Shown here: positions 1 to 7,425 of the stretch, piece after piece
Layout: each line of letters opens with the position of its first letter
How positions within the stretch are numbered: position 1 is the first letter of the stretch
From: Prevotellaceae bacterium
GTDB lineage: Bacteria; Bacteroidota; Bacteroidia; Bacteroidales; UBA932
Direction: 5' to 3'
NCBI GenBank assembly: GCA_031290755.1
Contig: JAITMY010000161.1
Span: forward strand, 1 to 7,472
Length of the DNA stretch: 7,472 bases
Program-made: the position numbers and the translations under genes
Notes under the pieces: model-generated
The model's database searches: none
The model's input: the letters and a program-made list of their open reading frames with translations, nothing else
Told to the model about the DNA's origin: nothing

Positions 1-1
1 T

Positions 2-1873
2 GCTACGACCTCCTCCTGCGACAAGTTTTTGGAGTTGGATCCGGCATCAAAAATCAGCGCCGACAGCTTTTTTGAAACAGCAGGGCAGGCGCAGCTGTTT
101 GCGCTCGGCGTGTATAGTATGCTTGCCGACGACGACCTCTACGGCCAAAAGCTCAGCATCATCTTCCCGCTCGACACCGACGAGGGGCGCTACAGCACCA
201 GCACCATTTCCGATAACTCGGCGGTGGGGCTGGCGCACTACAACATGTCGTCGAGCAACACCTGTTTGGCGGCGACCTACAACGACCTGTACGCCGGCAT
301 CAGCCGCGCCAACGAGGCCATTTTTCGTATTCGCGCCATGCCGCTGCTCACGCAGGGCAGCGTCGCCGAGCAGCAGCTGCTGCGCAACCTGCTGGGCGAA
401 ATGATGAGCCTGCGTGCCTTGTTCTACTTCGACTTGGTAAAAATCTGGGGCGATGTGCCTTTTGTAACAGCGCCCACCGACTACGAGCAACCCGCCACCT
501 ACTACCAGATGCCGCGCACGAGCCGCGACACCATTTATGACCACATCATTGCCGACCTGCAATACGCCGCCGACTCGCTGGACATGCCGTGGCGCAGCGG
601 CGCCAACACGCCGGAGCGGCTTCATCAAGGCAGCGTGCGCGGCCTGCTTGCCCGCATTTGCCTGCACGCCGCAGGCTACTCCCTGCGCTGGGATTTGGGC
701 AGCGCCGCGGCCACTACGCTCTTGGCAAAACGTGCCGACGCCGCGCGGGGGCAGGAGCTTTACCGGCTTGCGCACGAGCAGTGCCAAAAAATCATGAGCA
801 GCGGCGAGCACCAGCTGAACCCGAGCTTTGAAAATATTTTCAGAAGTTACATGACCCTCACCCCCGATATGACCTACGGCGAGAGCATGTTTGAGGTAGG
901 TTTTGCGTTTGCCAACAACACCGGCGGCGGGCGCATAGGGGCGCTCAACAGCTGCCGCCAAGATGCGAACTGCCTGTGGGGTAACGGCAGCGGTACCGTG
1001 CTGGCGCTGCCCACGCACTACCTCCTGTACGAAGCGGGGATTGACCTGTCGCAGCCTCAAAGCTCCGTGAGTCCGCTTGCCGTCAACTTGCTGGACAAGC
1101 GCAGGGATATTACCATTTGCAACCATCTTATTACCGACACCAGCACCTTCCAGCTGTGCAACTCTACGGACTACACGGCAGGCAAGTGGCGCCGCTACTG
1201 GATGCCCGCCACGGCATCCTCCAGCGCCGACAGAACCAGCGTAAACTGGGTGATGCTGCGCTACTCCGACGTGCTGCTCATGTTTGCCGAGGCGGAATAT
1301 TTTCTGAACGGCAACACCGCCGCCGCCCGCGACGCAGTGAACCAAGTGCGGCGGCGTGGCTATGGCCACGACCCCGAAACGCCCACGCCGGTGGCAGATT
1401 TGACCACCTTAACCCCCGAACCCTCGGCAAACCCCGAAGATAAAATCTGCAAAGAAATAGTGCGGGAGCGCACGCTGGAGCTGGCGCACGAGGGCCTGCG
1501 CAAGTACGACCTCATACGCTGGGGCATTTTTGACGAAAAGCTGAAAGAGGTGAGAACGGCAATGAGCGAAATGGCCTCGGCAAAAGACCCCTACGGCAGA
1601 ACAATGATGGATGCCGCAAGCCAAATAGCGCCTGCCTTGTGGCCTGCCGACCTCAACTACTACAAGCTGGGGCAAGACCCTGCCCTGCTCGACATCAAAA
1701 TAGGGCGCGACGAAAGCAACGAGCGGGCACGCAAAACCTTTGCCAGCTTCTCAAATGATAAGGTGCGCATCATTGCCATTGATTTTAGAAAACTCCGAAG
1801 CGAGCTGTATCCCTTGGCGCAAACGGTGCTGGATGCCAACAGGCAGCTGACGCAGTGCCCCGCTTACGAGTAG
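2..1873 (+). CDS. SusD/RagB-family outer-membrane glycan-binding lipoprotein, 5' end truncated by window
   Basis: This is the surface lipoprotein that, with a SusC TonB-dependent transporter, captures oligosaccharides for import. The frame is open to the window edge. The codons before the first possible start (TTG at 29) read ATTSSCDKF and then LELDPASK, the usual SusD mature N-terminus, so the Cys at 17-19 is the probable lipidated residue and the true start lies upstream. About 618 residues follow that Cys, normal for the family. The TPR-like N-terminal region includes LRALFYFDLVKIWGDVPF (near 410-463). C-terminal hallmarks are LRYSDVLLMFAEAE (1256-1297), VRRRGYG, ERTLELAHEGLRKYDLIRWG (1466-1525) and the closing LYPLAQTVLDANRQLTQCPAYE-type tail. 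The residue at -3 of the lipobox is Thr rather than Leu, which is slightly off consensus. Neighbouring genes imply a pectin-derived ligand; this is inference, since SusD sequence alone does not reveal ligand. Confidence 0.96.
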   Translation, partial: ATTSSCDKFLELDPASKISADSFFETAGQAQLFALGVYSMLADDDLYGQKLSIIFPLDTDEGRYSTSTISDNSAVGLAHYNMSSSNTCLAATYNDLYAGISRANEAIFRIRAMPLLTQGSVAEQQLLRNLLGEMMSLRALFYFDLVKIWGDVPFVTAPTDYEQPATYYQMPRTSRDTIYDHIIADLQYAADSLDMPWRSGANTPERLHQGSVRGLLARICLHAAGYSLRWDLGSAAATTLLAKRADAARGQELYRLAHEQCQKIMSSGEHQLNPSFENIFRSYMTLTPDMTYGESMFEVGFAFANNTGGGRIGALNSCRQDANCLWGNGSGTVLALPTHYLLYEAGIDLSQPQSSVSPLAVNLLDKRRDITICNHLITDTSTFQLCNSTDYTAGKWRRYWMPATASSSADRTSVNWVMLRYSDVLLMFAEAEYFLNGNTAAARDAVNQVRRRGYGHDPETPTPVADLTTLTPEPSANPEDKICKEIVRERTLELAHEGLRKYDLIRWGIFDEKLKEVRTAMSEMASAKDPYGRTMMDAASQIAPALWPADLNYYKLGQDPALLDIKIGRDESNERARKTFASFSNDKVRIIAIDFRKLRSELYPLAQTVLDANRQLTQCPAYE

Positions 1874-1890
1874 CAAAAAATAAAAGTCTT
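1874..1890 (+). promoter_or_regulatory. A-rich translation initiation region of the pectate lyase gene
   Basis: The 17 bases between the SusD stop and the ATG at 1891 are nearly all A/T in an otherwise GC-rich window and contain no Shine-Dalgarno-like GGAGG. This suits Bacteroidota, whose starts depend mainly on A/T-rich unstructured upstream sequence. It supports ATG 1891 rather than the in-frame GTG at 1855: starting at 1855 would put 12 extra residues, including two Arg and three Lys, before the signal peptide and overlap the SusD gene. The site is inferred from composition only. Confidence 0.5.
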
Positions 1891-4077
1891 ATGAAAAATT
1901 CTGTCGGCCTTTTCTGCTTCCTTTTCCTTATTGCTTGCTTCGCTTGCCGCTCTTCGGGGCTGGAGGAACCCAAACCGAACACCCCGCAGGAAGGGAATGA
2001 TACCGTGCCGCAGGCTGCGGACAGCCTTGGCTTGCGCATCGCGTTTGCGGGCATTGCCGCCGACGGCGACACGCTGCCTGTTGACCCGCGTAGCCTGCCC
2101 ACGCTGCGGGTGGAGGTGCGCTCGGCAAAAGCTTTGAAAGAGGTAACGTTTTTCAGAGTAAAGCAGGACAAAAGCACCGCGCTGATAAAGCAAGTAAGCT
2201 CGTTTGATTCGAGCGTGTATGCCACCAGCCTCACGCCCGAAGAGCTGGGCTTGTCGGCGGCAGACGTAGCGGGGCTGCGGGTTACGGCGGAGGACGTGGC
2301 GGAAACCTACGCAGTGCGGCAGCTGACCTCTGCGCTGCTGGACACGGCCAAGGTGCAGCCGCCGGAGGAGGGCGACCCCACGCTGCCCAAAGTGCAATTT
2401 CTCACCGGCAGCACGCTGCGGATAAATACCTACCCCAATGCGGCAAAACCTTACGTGCAATTCAGAATTACCTCCGACGCCGGCTTGCAAAAGGTGGTGA
2501 TTTATCGCATCAACAACGATACCGAAATACCGCTGGCAGAGATTACCTCTTTTGCCGACAACAAAGATTTTGTTCGCGAAATCAAAGAGTTGCAACCGTT
2601 ATACTTCGAGCGCTTGGAAAGCGTGGTGGTTGACGCCTTTGATGTTGATGGCAAGTACAAGCGGGCTACGCTTGCCGCCGAAACCTACCAAGCCGACCCG
2701 CTCACGGAGAACTTGTGCGCCTTCCCCGGCGCCGAAGGTTTTGGCAAAAACGCCACCGGCGGGCGCGGCGGCGCGGTGCTCTACGTAACCAACCTCAACG
2801 ACGCGGGCGCGGGTTCGCTACGCGCAGCGGTGGAGGCGGCGGGGGCACGCACCGTGCTGTTTAAGGTGTCCGGCACCATTCACCTCAGCAAGCGGCTGGC
2901 AATCAAAAACGGCAACCTCACTATTGCGGGGCAAACGGCGCCCGGCGACGGCATCTGCCTTGCAGGGTACGATGTAACGGTGGAGGCCAACCACGTGGCG
3001 CTGCGCTACCTGCGCTTCCGCATGGGCGCGGCCAACGGCGTGGAGAGCGACGCCCTGTGGGGGCGCGGGCGCAGCAACGTTATCATAGACCACTGCTCGA
3101 TGAGCTGGAGCACCGACGAGTGCGCCTCGTTCTACGAAATGAAGGACTTCAGCTTGCAGTGGTGCCTCATTGCCGAAAGCCTCAAAAACTCCCTCCACGA
3201 AAAGGGGGCGCACGGCTACGGCGGCATCTGGGGCGGGCAAAACACCTCGTTCCACCACAACCTGCTGGCGCACCACGACAGCCGCAACCCGCGCTTCGCC
3301 TCGGGCGAGGTGTGCCTGAGCTGCGCCGACCCAAGCATTGGGAAGCTTAGCCCCGTGGACTTCCGCAACAACGTGGTCTATAACTGGGGGCAAACCAACA
3401 GCGCCTACGGCGGCGAGGCCACCGACATCAACTTCGTGAACAACTACTACAAGCCCGGCCCGGCCACCAAAGCCAGCATCCGTGAGCGCCTCTACGCGCC
3501 CGGCGCAAAAACCGAGGACGACGGCAGCGGGCGCTTCGTGAACATCATCAACGTGTGGGGAGGGCTGTTCGTGGAGGGCAACTACGTTGTGGGCAGCGCC
3601 AACGCCACCGCCGACAACTGGACGTACGGCATTCAGGGCATCGACGCGGCGCGGAAGGCCGCCATCAAGCGCACCACGCCCTTCGACTTTTCCCCCATCA
3701 CGCAGCACTCCGCAGAGCTGGCCTACGAGCGCGTGCTCAGCTACGCCGGCGCCAGCCTGAGCCGCGATGCCGTTGACCTCCGCGTGGCCGCCGAAACCCG
3801 CAACGGCGCCTACACCTACCGCGGCAGCAACGGCAGCGCCAACGGCATCATCGACAACCAGCAGGACGTGGGCGGGTGGCCTGCGCTGGCCTCGCTCACC
3901 GCCCCGCTCGACACCGACGGCGACGGTATGCCCGACGCATGGGAAACCGCCAACGGCCTCCTCCCCAACAGCGCTGCCGACCGCAACGCCACTACGCTTA
4001 GCAGCGTATATACCAACTTGGAGGTATATCTCGCTTCGCTCGTGGAGCGCATCACCCATGAGCAAATGAAAAACTAA
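1891..4077 (+). CDS. Pectate lyase lipoprotein, polysaccharide lyase family 1
   Basis: The enzyme cleaves demethylated homogalacturonan by calcium-dependent beta-elimination. The 728-residue product starts MKNSVG and has a lipobox LIAC (Cys16; Cys19 is a weaker alternative), so it is probably membrane-anchored, perhaps at the cell surface. Residues about 45-150 and 165-265 form two related beta-rich modules. The PL1 beta-helix begins at Cys276 with CAFPGAEGFGKNATGGRGG and continues through SGTIHL, IAGQTAPGDGICLAG, IDHCSMSWSTDE (Asp400-Glu410, likely metal-site region), EKGAHGYGGIWGG (Lys438) and HHDSRNPRF, where Arg465 matches the catalytic Arg of PL1 enzymes. A DTDGDGMPDAWE motif (674-685) looks like a calcium-binding loop and is followed by the YTNLEVYLASLVE tail common in Bacteroidetes PL1 proteins. 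It lies 17 bases after the SusD gene and 17 before the esterase, implying co-transcription. Family assignment is firm; exact substrate is inferred. Confidence 0.95.
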   Translation: MKNSVGLFCFLFLIACFACRSSGLEEPKPNTPQEGNDTVPQAADSLGLRIAFAGIAADGDTLPVDPRSLPTLRVEVRSAKALKEVTFFRVKQDKSTALIKQVSSFDSSVYATSLTPEELGLSAADVAGLRVTAEDVAETYAVRQLTSALLDTAKVQPPEEGDPTLPKVQFLTGSTLRINTYPNAAKPYVQFRITSDAGLQKVVIYRINNDTEIPLAEITSFADNKDFVREIKELQPLYFERLESVVVDAFDVDGKYKRATLAAETYQADPLTENLCAFPGAEGFGKNATGGRGGAVLYVTNLNDAGAGSLRAAVEAAGARTVLFKVSGTIHLSKRLAIKNGNLTIAGQTAPGDGICLAGYDVTVEANHVALRYLRFRMGAANGVESDALWGRGRSNVIIDHCSMSWSTDECASFYEMKDFSLQWCLIAESLKNSLHEKGAHGYGGIWGGQNTSFHHNLLAHHDSRNPRFASGEVCLSCADPSIGKLSPVDFRNNVVYNWGQTNSAYGGEATDINFVNNYYKPGPATKASIRERLYAPGAKTEDDGSGRFVNIINVWGGLFVEGNYVVGSANATADNWTYGIQGIDAARKAAIKRTTPFDFSPITQHSAELAYERVLSYAGASLSRDAVDLRVAAETRNGAYTYRGSNGSANGIIDNQQDVGGWPALASLTAPLDTDGDGMPDAWETANGLLPNSAADRNATTLSSVYTNLEVYLASLVERITHEQMKN
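2023..2685 (+). other. Tandem pair of beta-rich N-terminal modules in the pectate lyase
   Basis: Two consecutive segments of about 80-100 residues share a pattern: a beta strand (LRVEVRS / VQFRITS), then xxLxxVxFFRV or xxLxxVxIYRI, a variable stretch containing a Ser-Phe (VSSFD / ITSFAD), and a closing strand with V-x-A-x-D-V (LRVTAEDVAETY / VVVDAFDVDGKY). The layout resembles Ig-like or fibronectin-like beta-sandwich modules used as spacers or carbohydrate-binding units. I cannot assign a named family. A similar pair opens the adjacent methylesterase. Confidence 0.6.
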
Positions 4078-4098
4078 ATGATGAACGTTGAGCTATGA
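4078..4098 (+). promoter_or_regulatory. Six-codon minicistron bridging lyase stop and esterase start
   Basis: The TAA of the lyase gene (4075-4077) is followed without a gap by ATGATG. That frame encodes MMNVEL and stops at TGA 4096-4098, overlapping the esterase ATG (4095-4097) as ATGA. No purine-rich ribosome site is obvious in the 17-base gap. The arrangement could let terminating ribosomes re-initiate on the esterase gene, giving translational coupling. The sequence layout is certain; the function is speculative and could be chance. Confidence 0.3.
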
Positions 4099-5792
4099 AA
4101 TACTTACCTACATGCGTGGGGTGCGCCTTGCTGCTTGCGCTGCTTGCGCTCGGCTCCTGCAAAGATAAAGATGCGCTAAAAGACGTTGCGCCGGAGAAGC
4201 TACCCGAAGTAAGCATCACCTTTGATGTCGATTCTTTGGCAGTGGATCTTTCCTCCGGGAAGCCGCCCGCTGTTACGGGCACGGTAGCTTCCGTGCTTGC
4301 CTTGAAGAGCGTTGCCTACTACGTGGTGGACAGCTGGGGCGAGCTGCTGCCGATAGATACGGTGATACGAACGTTTGCCAATGCCCACGAGCACAGCATT
4401 AGCGTTGCGCTCAACTATTTGAAAATAATGGCGGGCTTCCGCGTGGTGGCTACCGACGTGGAGGGCAACGCGGCAGAGAAAACGCTGCCGCTGCGCGTGT
4501 TTATCACCACCGCTGCGCCGCAAATCAGCATTGCCACGGTAGGCGATACCATCAAGGCGCTGCTGGGCAAGGCCACCTTGCAGGTAGAGGTGTATGCAGA
4601 CGCGGGCTTGAGCCGCATCCGCTACTACGAGCACCGGCAGGCAGGCGACTCTGCGCTCCTGAAGTCGGTGCCTGTGCCAAGGGACTCAGTGCACTTTGCC
4701 GACCGGTACGAGCTTACGGTGGTGGCCGCCACCACCGGCTTTAGCGTTGTCGCCGAAAACAGCGAGGGGGCGCTGGCCCGCCTCTACAAGCCGGCGCGGC
4801 TGCACCATCCGTTCCAGATAGTGGTGGCCAAGGACGGAACGGGCACGCACACCACCATCAAAGCCGCCTTTGCCGCCATCCCCGACAACAGCCCCAACCC
4901 CACGGTAGTGTTCATTCGCAAGGGAACCTACAGGGAGTGGCTCTTGCTGGGGCAAGCCAAAAAGAACGTAATTCTGGTGGGCGAAGACCGCGACAGCAGC
5001 ATCATCACCTACGACGCCGCAGCGCCCAACCCTTACCCCAGCGACGGCTCTGCGCCCAAGGGAGAGAGCGGCGGCACCATTGGCACTATGGGGTCTGCCA
5101 CGCTGCACGTGGAGGCCGAGAACTTCTACGCCGAAAACATCACCATTCAGAACACCGCCGGGGTTGAAGCAGGGCAAGCCGTGGCGCTGCGCAACAACCG
5201 CGACAAGCAGGTGTACGTGAACTGCCGAATCTTAGGCGGGCAGGACACCTACTACACCCACAACGCCGCCATGCGCGTGTATCACAAAAATTGCTATATT
5301 CGGGGCACGGTTGACTTTATCTTTGGCGGCGCCGTGGCCTACTTCGACCGCTGCACCATCTACACGGTGGAACGGAGTAACGGCGGCTACGTTACCGCCG
5401 CCGGCGATGTTACGGGCAAGTACGGCTACGTGTTCAGCCAGTGCACCATCACAGGCAACGCGCGGGCAAGTTCCTACACGCTCGGTCGCCCGTGGGGTTC
5501 GCGGGTGCGCACGGTGTTTGTGAGCTGCAACATGGGCAGCATGATTAAGTCCGCCGGATGGACGGAGTGGAGCAACAGCGGCAAGGATATTCTGTATGCC
5601 GAGTACAGCAGCGACGGCGCCGGCGGCAGCGCCACAGGCCGCGTAAGCTGGTCAACGCAGCTCACGGACAGCGAGGTCGCAGACTACAGCTTGGAAAACG
5701 TAATGAAGCTGGTGCCTATGGCGGCCCCGCAAACCGTGGACGGCTGGCACCCCGACTTGCTAATAAATAGGGCAGAGAATATTTTAAGATAG
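4095..5792 (+). CDS. Pectin methylesterase lipoprotein, carbohydrate esterase family 8
   Basis: Pectinesterase hydrolyses methyl esters of homogalacturonan, releasing methanol and exposing galacturonate for the lyase encoded just upstream. The 565-residue product has a clear lipoprotein signal with lipobox LGSC (Cys22), followed by KDKD, an acidic/lysine-rich stretch like Bacteroidetes surface-export signals. Residues about 36-136 and 140-236 are two beta-rich modules. The CE8 beta-helix spans about 241-560 and has every family motif: GTYREW (277-282, the GxYxE motif), GQAVALR (Gln361), GGQDTYY (Gln383, Asp384 as acid/base), GTVDFIFGG (Asp407 as nucleophile) and TLGRPWG (Arg465, Trp467). It should therefore be active. 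It lies 17 bases after the lyase gene and 7 before the GH43 gene. The start at 4095 is chosen because the signal peptide follows at once. Surface location is inferred. Confidence 0.96.
   Translation: MKYLPTCVGCALLLALLALGSCKDKDALKDVAPEKLPEVSITFDVDSLAVDLSSGKPPAVTGTVASVLALKSVAYYVVDSWGELLPIDTVIRTFANAHEHSISVALNYLKIMAGFRVVATDVEGNAAEKTLPLRVFITTAAPQISIATVGDTIKALLGKATLQVEVYADAGLSRIRYYEHRQAGDSALLKSVPVPRDSVHFADRYELTVVAATTGFSVVAENSEGALARLYKPARLHHPFQIVVAKDGTGTHTTIKAAFAAIPDNSPNPTVVFIRKGTYREWLLLGQAKKNVILVGEDRDSSIITYDAAAPNPYPSDGSAPKGESGGTIGTMGSATLHVEAENFYAENITIQNTAGVEAGQAVALRNNRDKQVYVNCRILGGQDTYYTHNAAMRVYHKNCYIRGTVDFIFGGAVAYFDRCTIYTVERSNGGYVTAAGDVTGKYGYVFSQCTITGNARASSYTLGRPWGSRVRTVFVSCNMGSMIKSAGWTEWSNSGKDILYAEYSSDGAGGSATGRVSWSTQLTDSEVADYSLENVMKLVPMAAPQTVDGWHPDLLINRAENILR
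4131..4150 (+). repeat. Short tandem repeat, 9 bp x 2, in the esterase signal peptide
   Basis: CTGCTTGCG occurs twice in tandem (4131-4139 and 4140-4148), followed by CT that begins a third partial copy. It encodes Leu-Leu-Ala twice within the hydrophobic core of the signal peptide. Because the unit is three codons, gain or loss of a copy would change core length without a frameshift. Confidence 0.6.
4200..4802 (+). other. Tandem pair of beta-rich N-terminal modules in the methylesterase
   Basis: Two segments (about residues 36-136 and 140-236) repeat the pattern seen in the upstream lyase: strand, xxLxxVxYYVV or xxLxxIxYYEH, variable middle, and a closing strand FRVVATDVEGNAAE or FSVVAENSEGALAR. 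The fourth module, with LQVEVYADAGLSRIRYYE, is close in wording to the lyase's second module, VQFRITSDAGLQKVVIYR. The modules precede the catalytic beta-helix and probably act as spacer or binding domains; no named family is claimed. Confidence 0.6.
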
Positions 5793-5799
5793 TAATAGT

Positions 5800-7425
5800 A
5801 TGCTTGCAAAGAACAAAATAATCGTATCGCTGACGCTGTGCGCCTGCGCGCTTCAGCTCAGCGCACAGGGCTACGTGTCGCAGGTTTGGGCGCCCGACCA
5901 AGGCAACGGAACCTACAAAAACCCCGTGCTCTACGCCGACTACAGCGACCCCGACGTGTGCTGCGCGGGCGACGATTACTACATGACCTCGTCCAGCTTT
6001 AGCTGCATACCGGGCTTGCAGATTTTGCACTCGCGCGACTTGGTGAGCTGGAGCATTGTGGGCTACGCCATCGACCGCCAAACGCCCGACAGCCTGTTTG
6101 CCCGACCGCAGCACGGCAACGGCGTGTGGGCGCCCAGCATACGCTACCACAAGGGCGAATTCTACATCTTCTACGGCGACCCCGACTTCGGCATTTACAT
6201 GGTGAAGGCGCAAAAGCCCGACAGCACGTGGGAAAAACCCGTGCTGGTGAAGGCCGGCAAGGGGCTGATTGACGCCTGCCCGCTGTGGGACGACGACGGC
6301 AAGGTGTACTTAGCCCACGCCTACGCCGGAAGCCGCGCCGGCATCAAGAGCCTGCTGGCCGTGTGCCGCCTGTCGGACGACGCCTCAGCGGCCATCTCCG
6401 AAGATGTGATAGTGTACGACGGGCACGACACGGACGAAACCATTGAGGGGCCAAAGCTCTACAAGCGCAACGGCTACTACTACATCTTTGCGCCCGCGGG
6501 CGGCGTGCCCACCGGCTGGCAGCTGGCGCTGCGCTCCAAAAGCGTGTACGGCCCCTACGAGCGCAGGGTGGTGCTGGCGCAAGGCAATACCGACGTGAAC
6601 GGCCCTCACCAGGGCGCGTGGGTGAGCACGGCGGCAGGCGAAGACTGGTTCCTGCACTTTCAGGACATGGGCGCATACGGCCGCGTCGTGCACCTGCAAC
6701 CCATGGCGTGGAAGAACGACTTCCCCGTGATTGGCGAAGACCCCGACGGCGACGGCACCGGCGCACCCGTGCGCACGCACGCCAAGCCGAAAACGGCGCA
6801 CCAGCACCCCGTGGCTACGCCGGCAGAGAGCGACGACTTCACCGGCAGCACGCTGGGCCTGCAATGGCAGTGGCACGCCAACCCCAAGGCGTGGTGGGCC
6901 GTGCCGCGCCCGCAGCAGGGGCAGCTGCGCCTGTACGCGGCGCCAGCGGTGAGCGCAAAGAACATGTGGGACGTGGGCAACCTGCTGCTGCAAAAGTTCC
7001 CCGCGCCAGAGTTTACCGCCACCGCCGAGCTTACCTTCAGGCCCAGCCCCCGCTTTGCCGGCGAAAAGGCAGGCCTGATAGCGATGGGCTTGGACTACGC
7101 GCAGCTTTACTTGGAAAACACAAAAGACGGCATTACGCTAAGCCAGTCCTCCTGCACCAACGCCGACAAGGGAGCGCCGGAGGCGCTGAACGCCACCCTC
7201 CCCCTTGGGCAAAGCAAAGTTTACCTGCGCCTGAAAGTGAGCGCGGGGGCGCAGTGCACGTTCTTCTACAGCCTCGACGGGAAAAAGTACCTGCCCCTGG
7301 GCAGCGCCTTTGCCGCCAAGGAGGGCAAGTGGATTGGCGCCAAGGTAGGGCTGTACATCACCCGCCCCGTGGCCTCCAACGACGGCGGGTGGATAGACGT
7401 GGAGCGGTTCAGGGTGGGCAGGTGA
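5800..7425 (+). CDS. Glycoside hydrolase family 43 (arabinofuranosidase/xylosidase-type) with C-terminal beta-sandwich
   Basis: GH43 enzymes are inverting glycosidases that usually remove alpha-L-arabinofuranose or beta-xylose. The 541-residue product starts MLAKNK and has a signal peptide ending near LSA-QG (about residue 22); no good lipobox is present, so a periplasmic enzyme is likely. The five-blade propeller domain (about 38-330) shows the three catalytic acids: Asp50 in YSDPDV (base), Asp158 in IDACPLWDDDG (pKa modulator) and Glu216 in EGPKLYKRNGYYYIF (acid). Residues about 343-541, starting ESDDFTG, form a concanavalin-A-like C-terminal domain typical of xylosidase-type GH43 proteins. 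Wording such as HGNGVWAPSIRYHKGEFYIFYGD recalls subfamily GH43_12, but I am not certain of the subfamily. It begins 7 bases after the esterase stop. Within a pectin locus, a role on arabinan or xylogalacturonan side chains is plausible but inferred. Confidence 0.93.
   Translation: MLAKNKIIVSLTLCACALQLSAQGYVSQVWAPDQGNGTYKNPVLYADYSDPDVCCAGDDYYMTSSSFSCIPGLQILHSRDLVSWSIVGYAIDRQTPDSLFARPQHGNGVWAPSIRYHKGEFYIFYGDPDFGIYMVKAQKPDSTWEKPVLVKAGKGLIDACPLWDDDGKVYLAHAYAGSRAGIKSLLAVCRLSDDASAAISEDVIVYDGHDTDETIEGPKLYKRNGYYYIFAPAGGVPTGWQLALRSKSVYGPYERRVVLAQGNTDVNGPHQGAWVSTAAGEDWFLHFQDMGAYGRVVHLQPMAWKNDFPVIGEDPDGDGTGAPVRTHAKPKTAHQHPVATPAESDDFTGSTLGLQWQWHANPKAWWAVPRPQQGQLRLYAAPAVSAKNMWDVGNLLLQKFPAPEFTATAELTFRPSPRFAGEKAGLIAMGLDYAQLYLENTKDGITLSQSSCTNADKGAPEALNATLPLGQSKVYLRLKVSAGAQCTFFYSLDGKKYLPLGSAFAAKEGKWIGAKVGLYITRPVASNDGGWIDVERFRVGR

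Noticed and set aside
29..31. TTG at 29 as the SusD start
   Set aside because: The frame continues upstream through a Cys-Asp-Lys-Phe lipoprotein junction that belongs to the protein, so the start lies before the window.
47..1369. 440-codon open frame on the minus strand opposite the SusD gene
   Set aside because: Its translation is a low-information mix rich in Val, Ala, His, Gly and Arg with no recognisable motif, typical of the antisense of a GC-rich gene. The + strand product matches SusD along its length.
1855..1890. Upstream GTG start for the pectate lyase, overlapping the SusD gene
   Set aside because: It adds a basic 12-residue extension ahead of a complete lipoprotein signal; ATG 1891 gives a normal signal peptide and has an A/T-rich lead-in.
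2818..4065. 415-codon open frame on the minus strand opposite the pectate lyase
   Set aside because: Same low-information Val/Ala/Gly/His-rich composition, and it lies wholly opposite well-conserved PL1 sequence, so it is a shadow of codon bias.
5839..5850. Lipobox LCAC in the GH43 signal peptide
   Set aside because: Cys at -2 is unusual, the hydrophobic stretch continues beyond it, and a standard cleavage site LSA-QG follows, so signal peptidase I processing is more likely.
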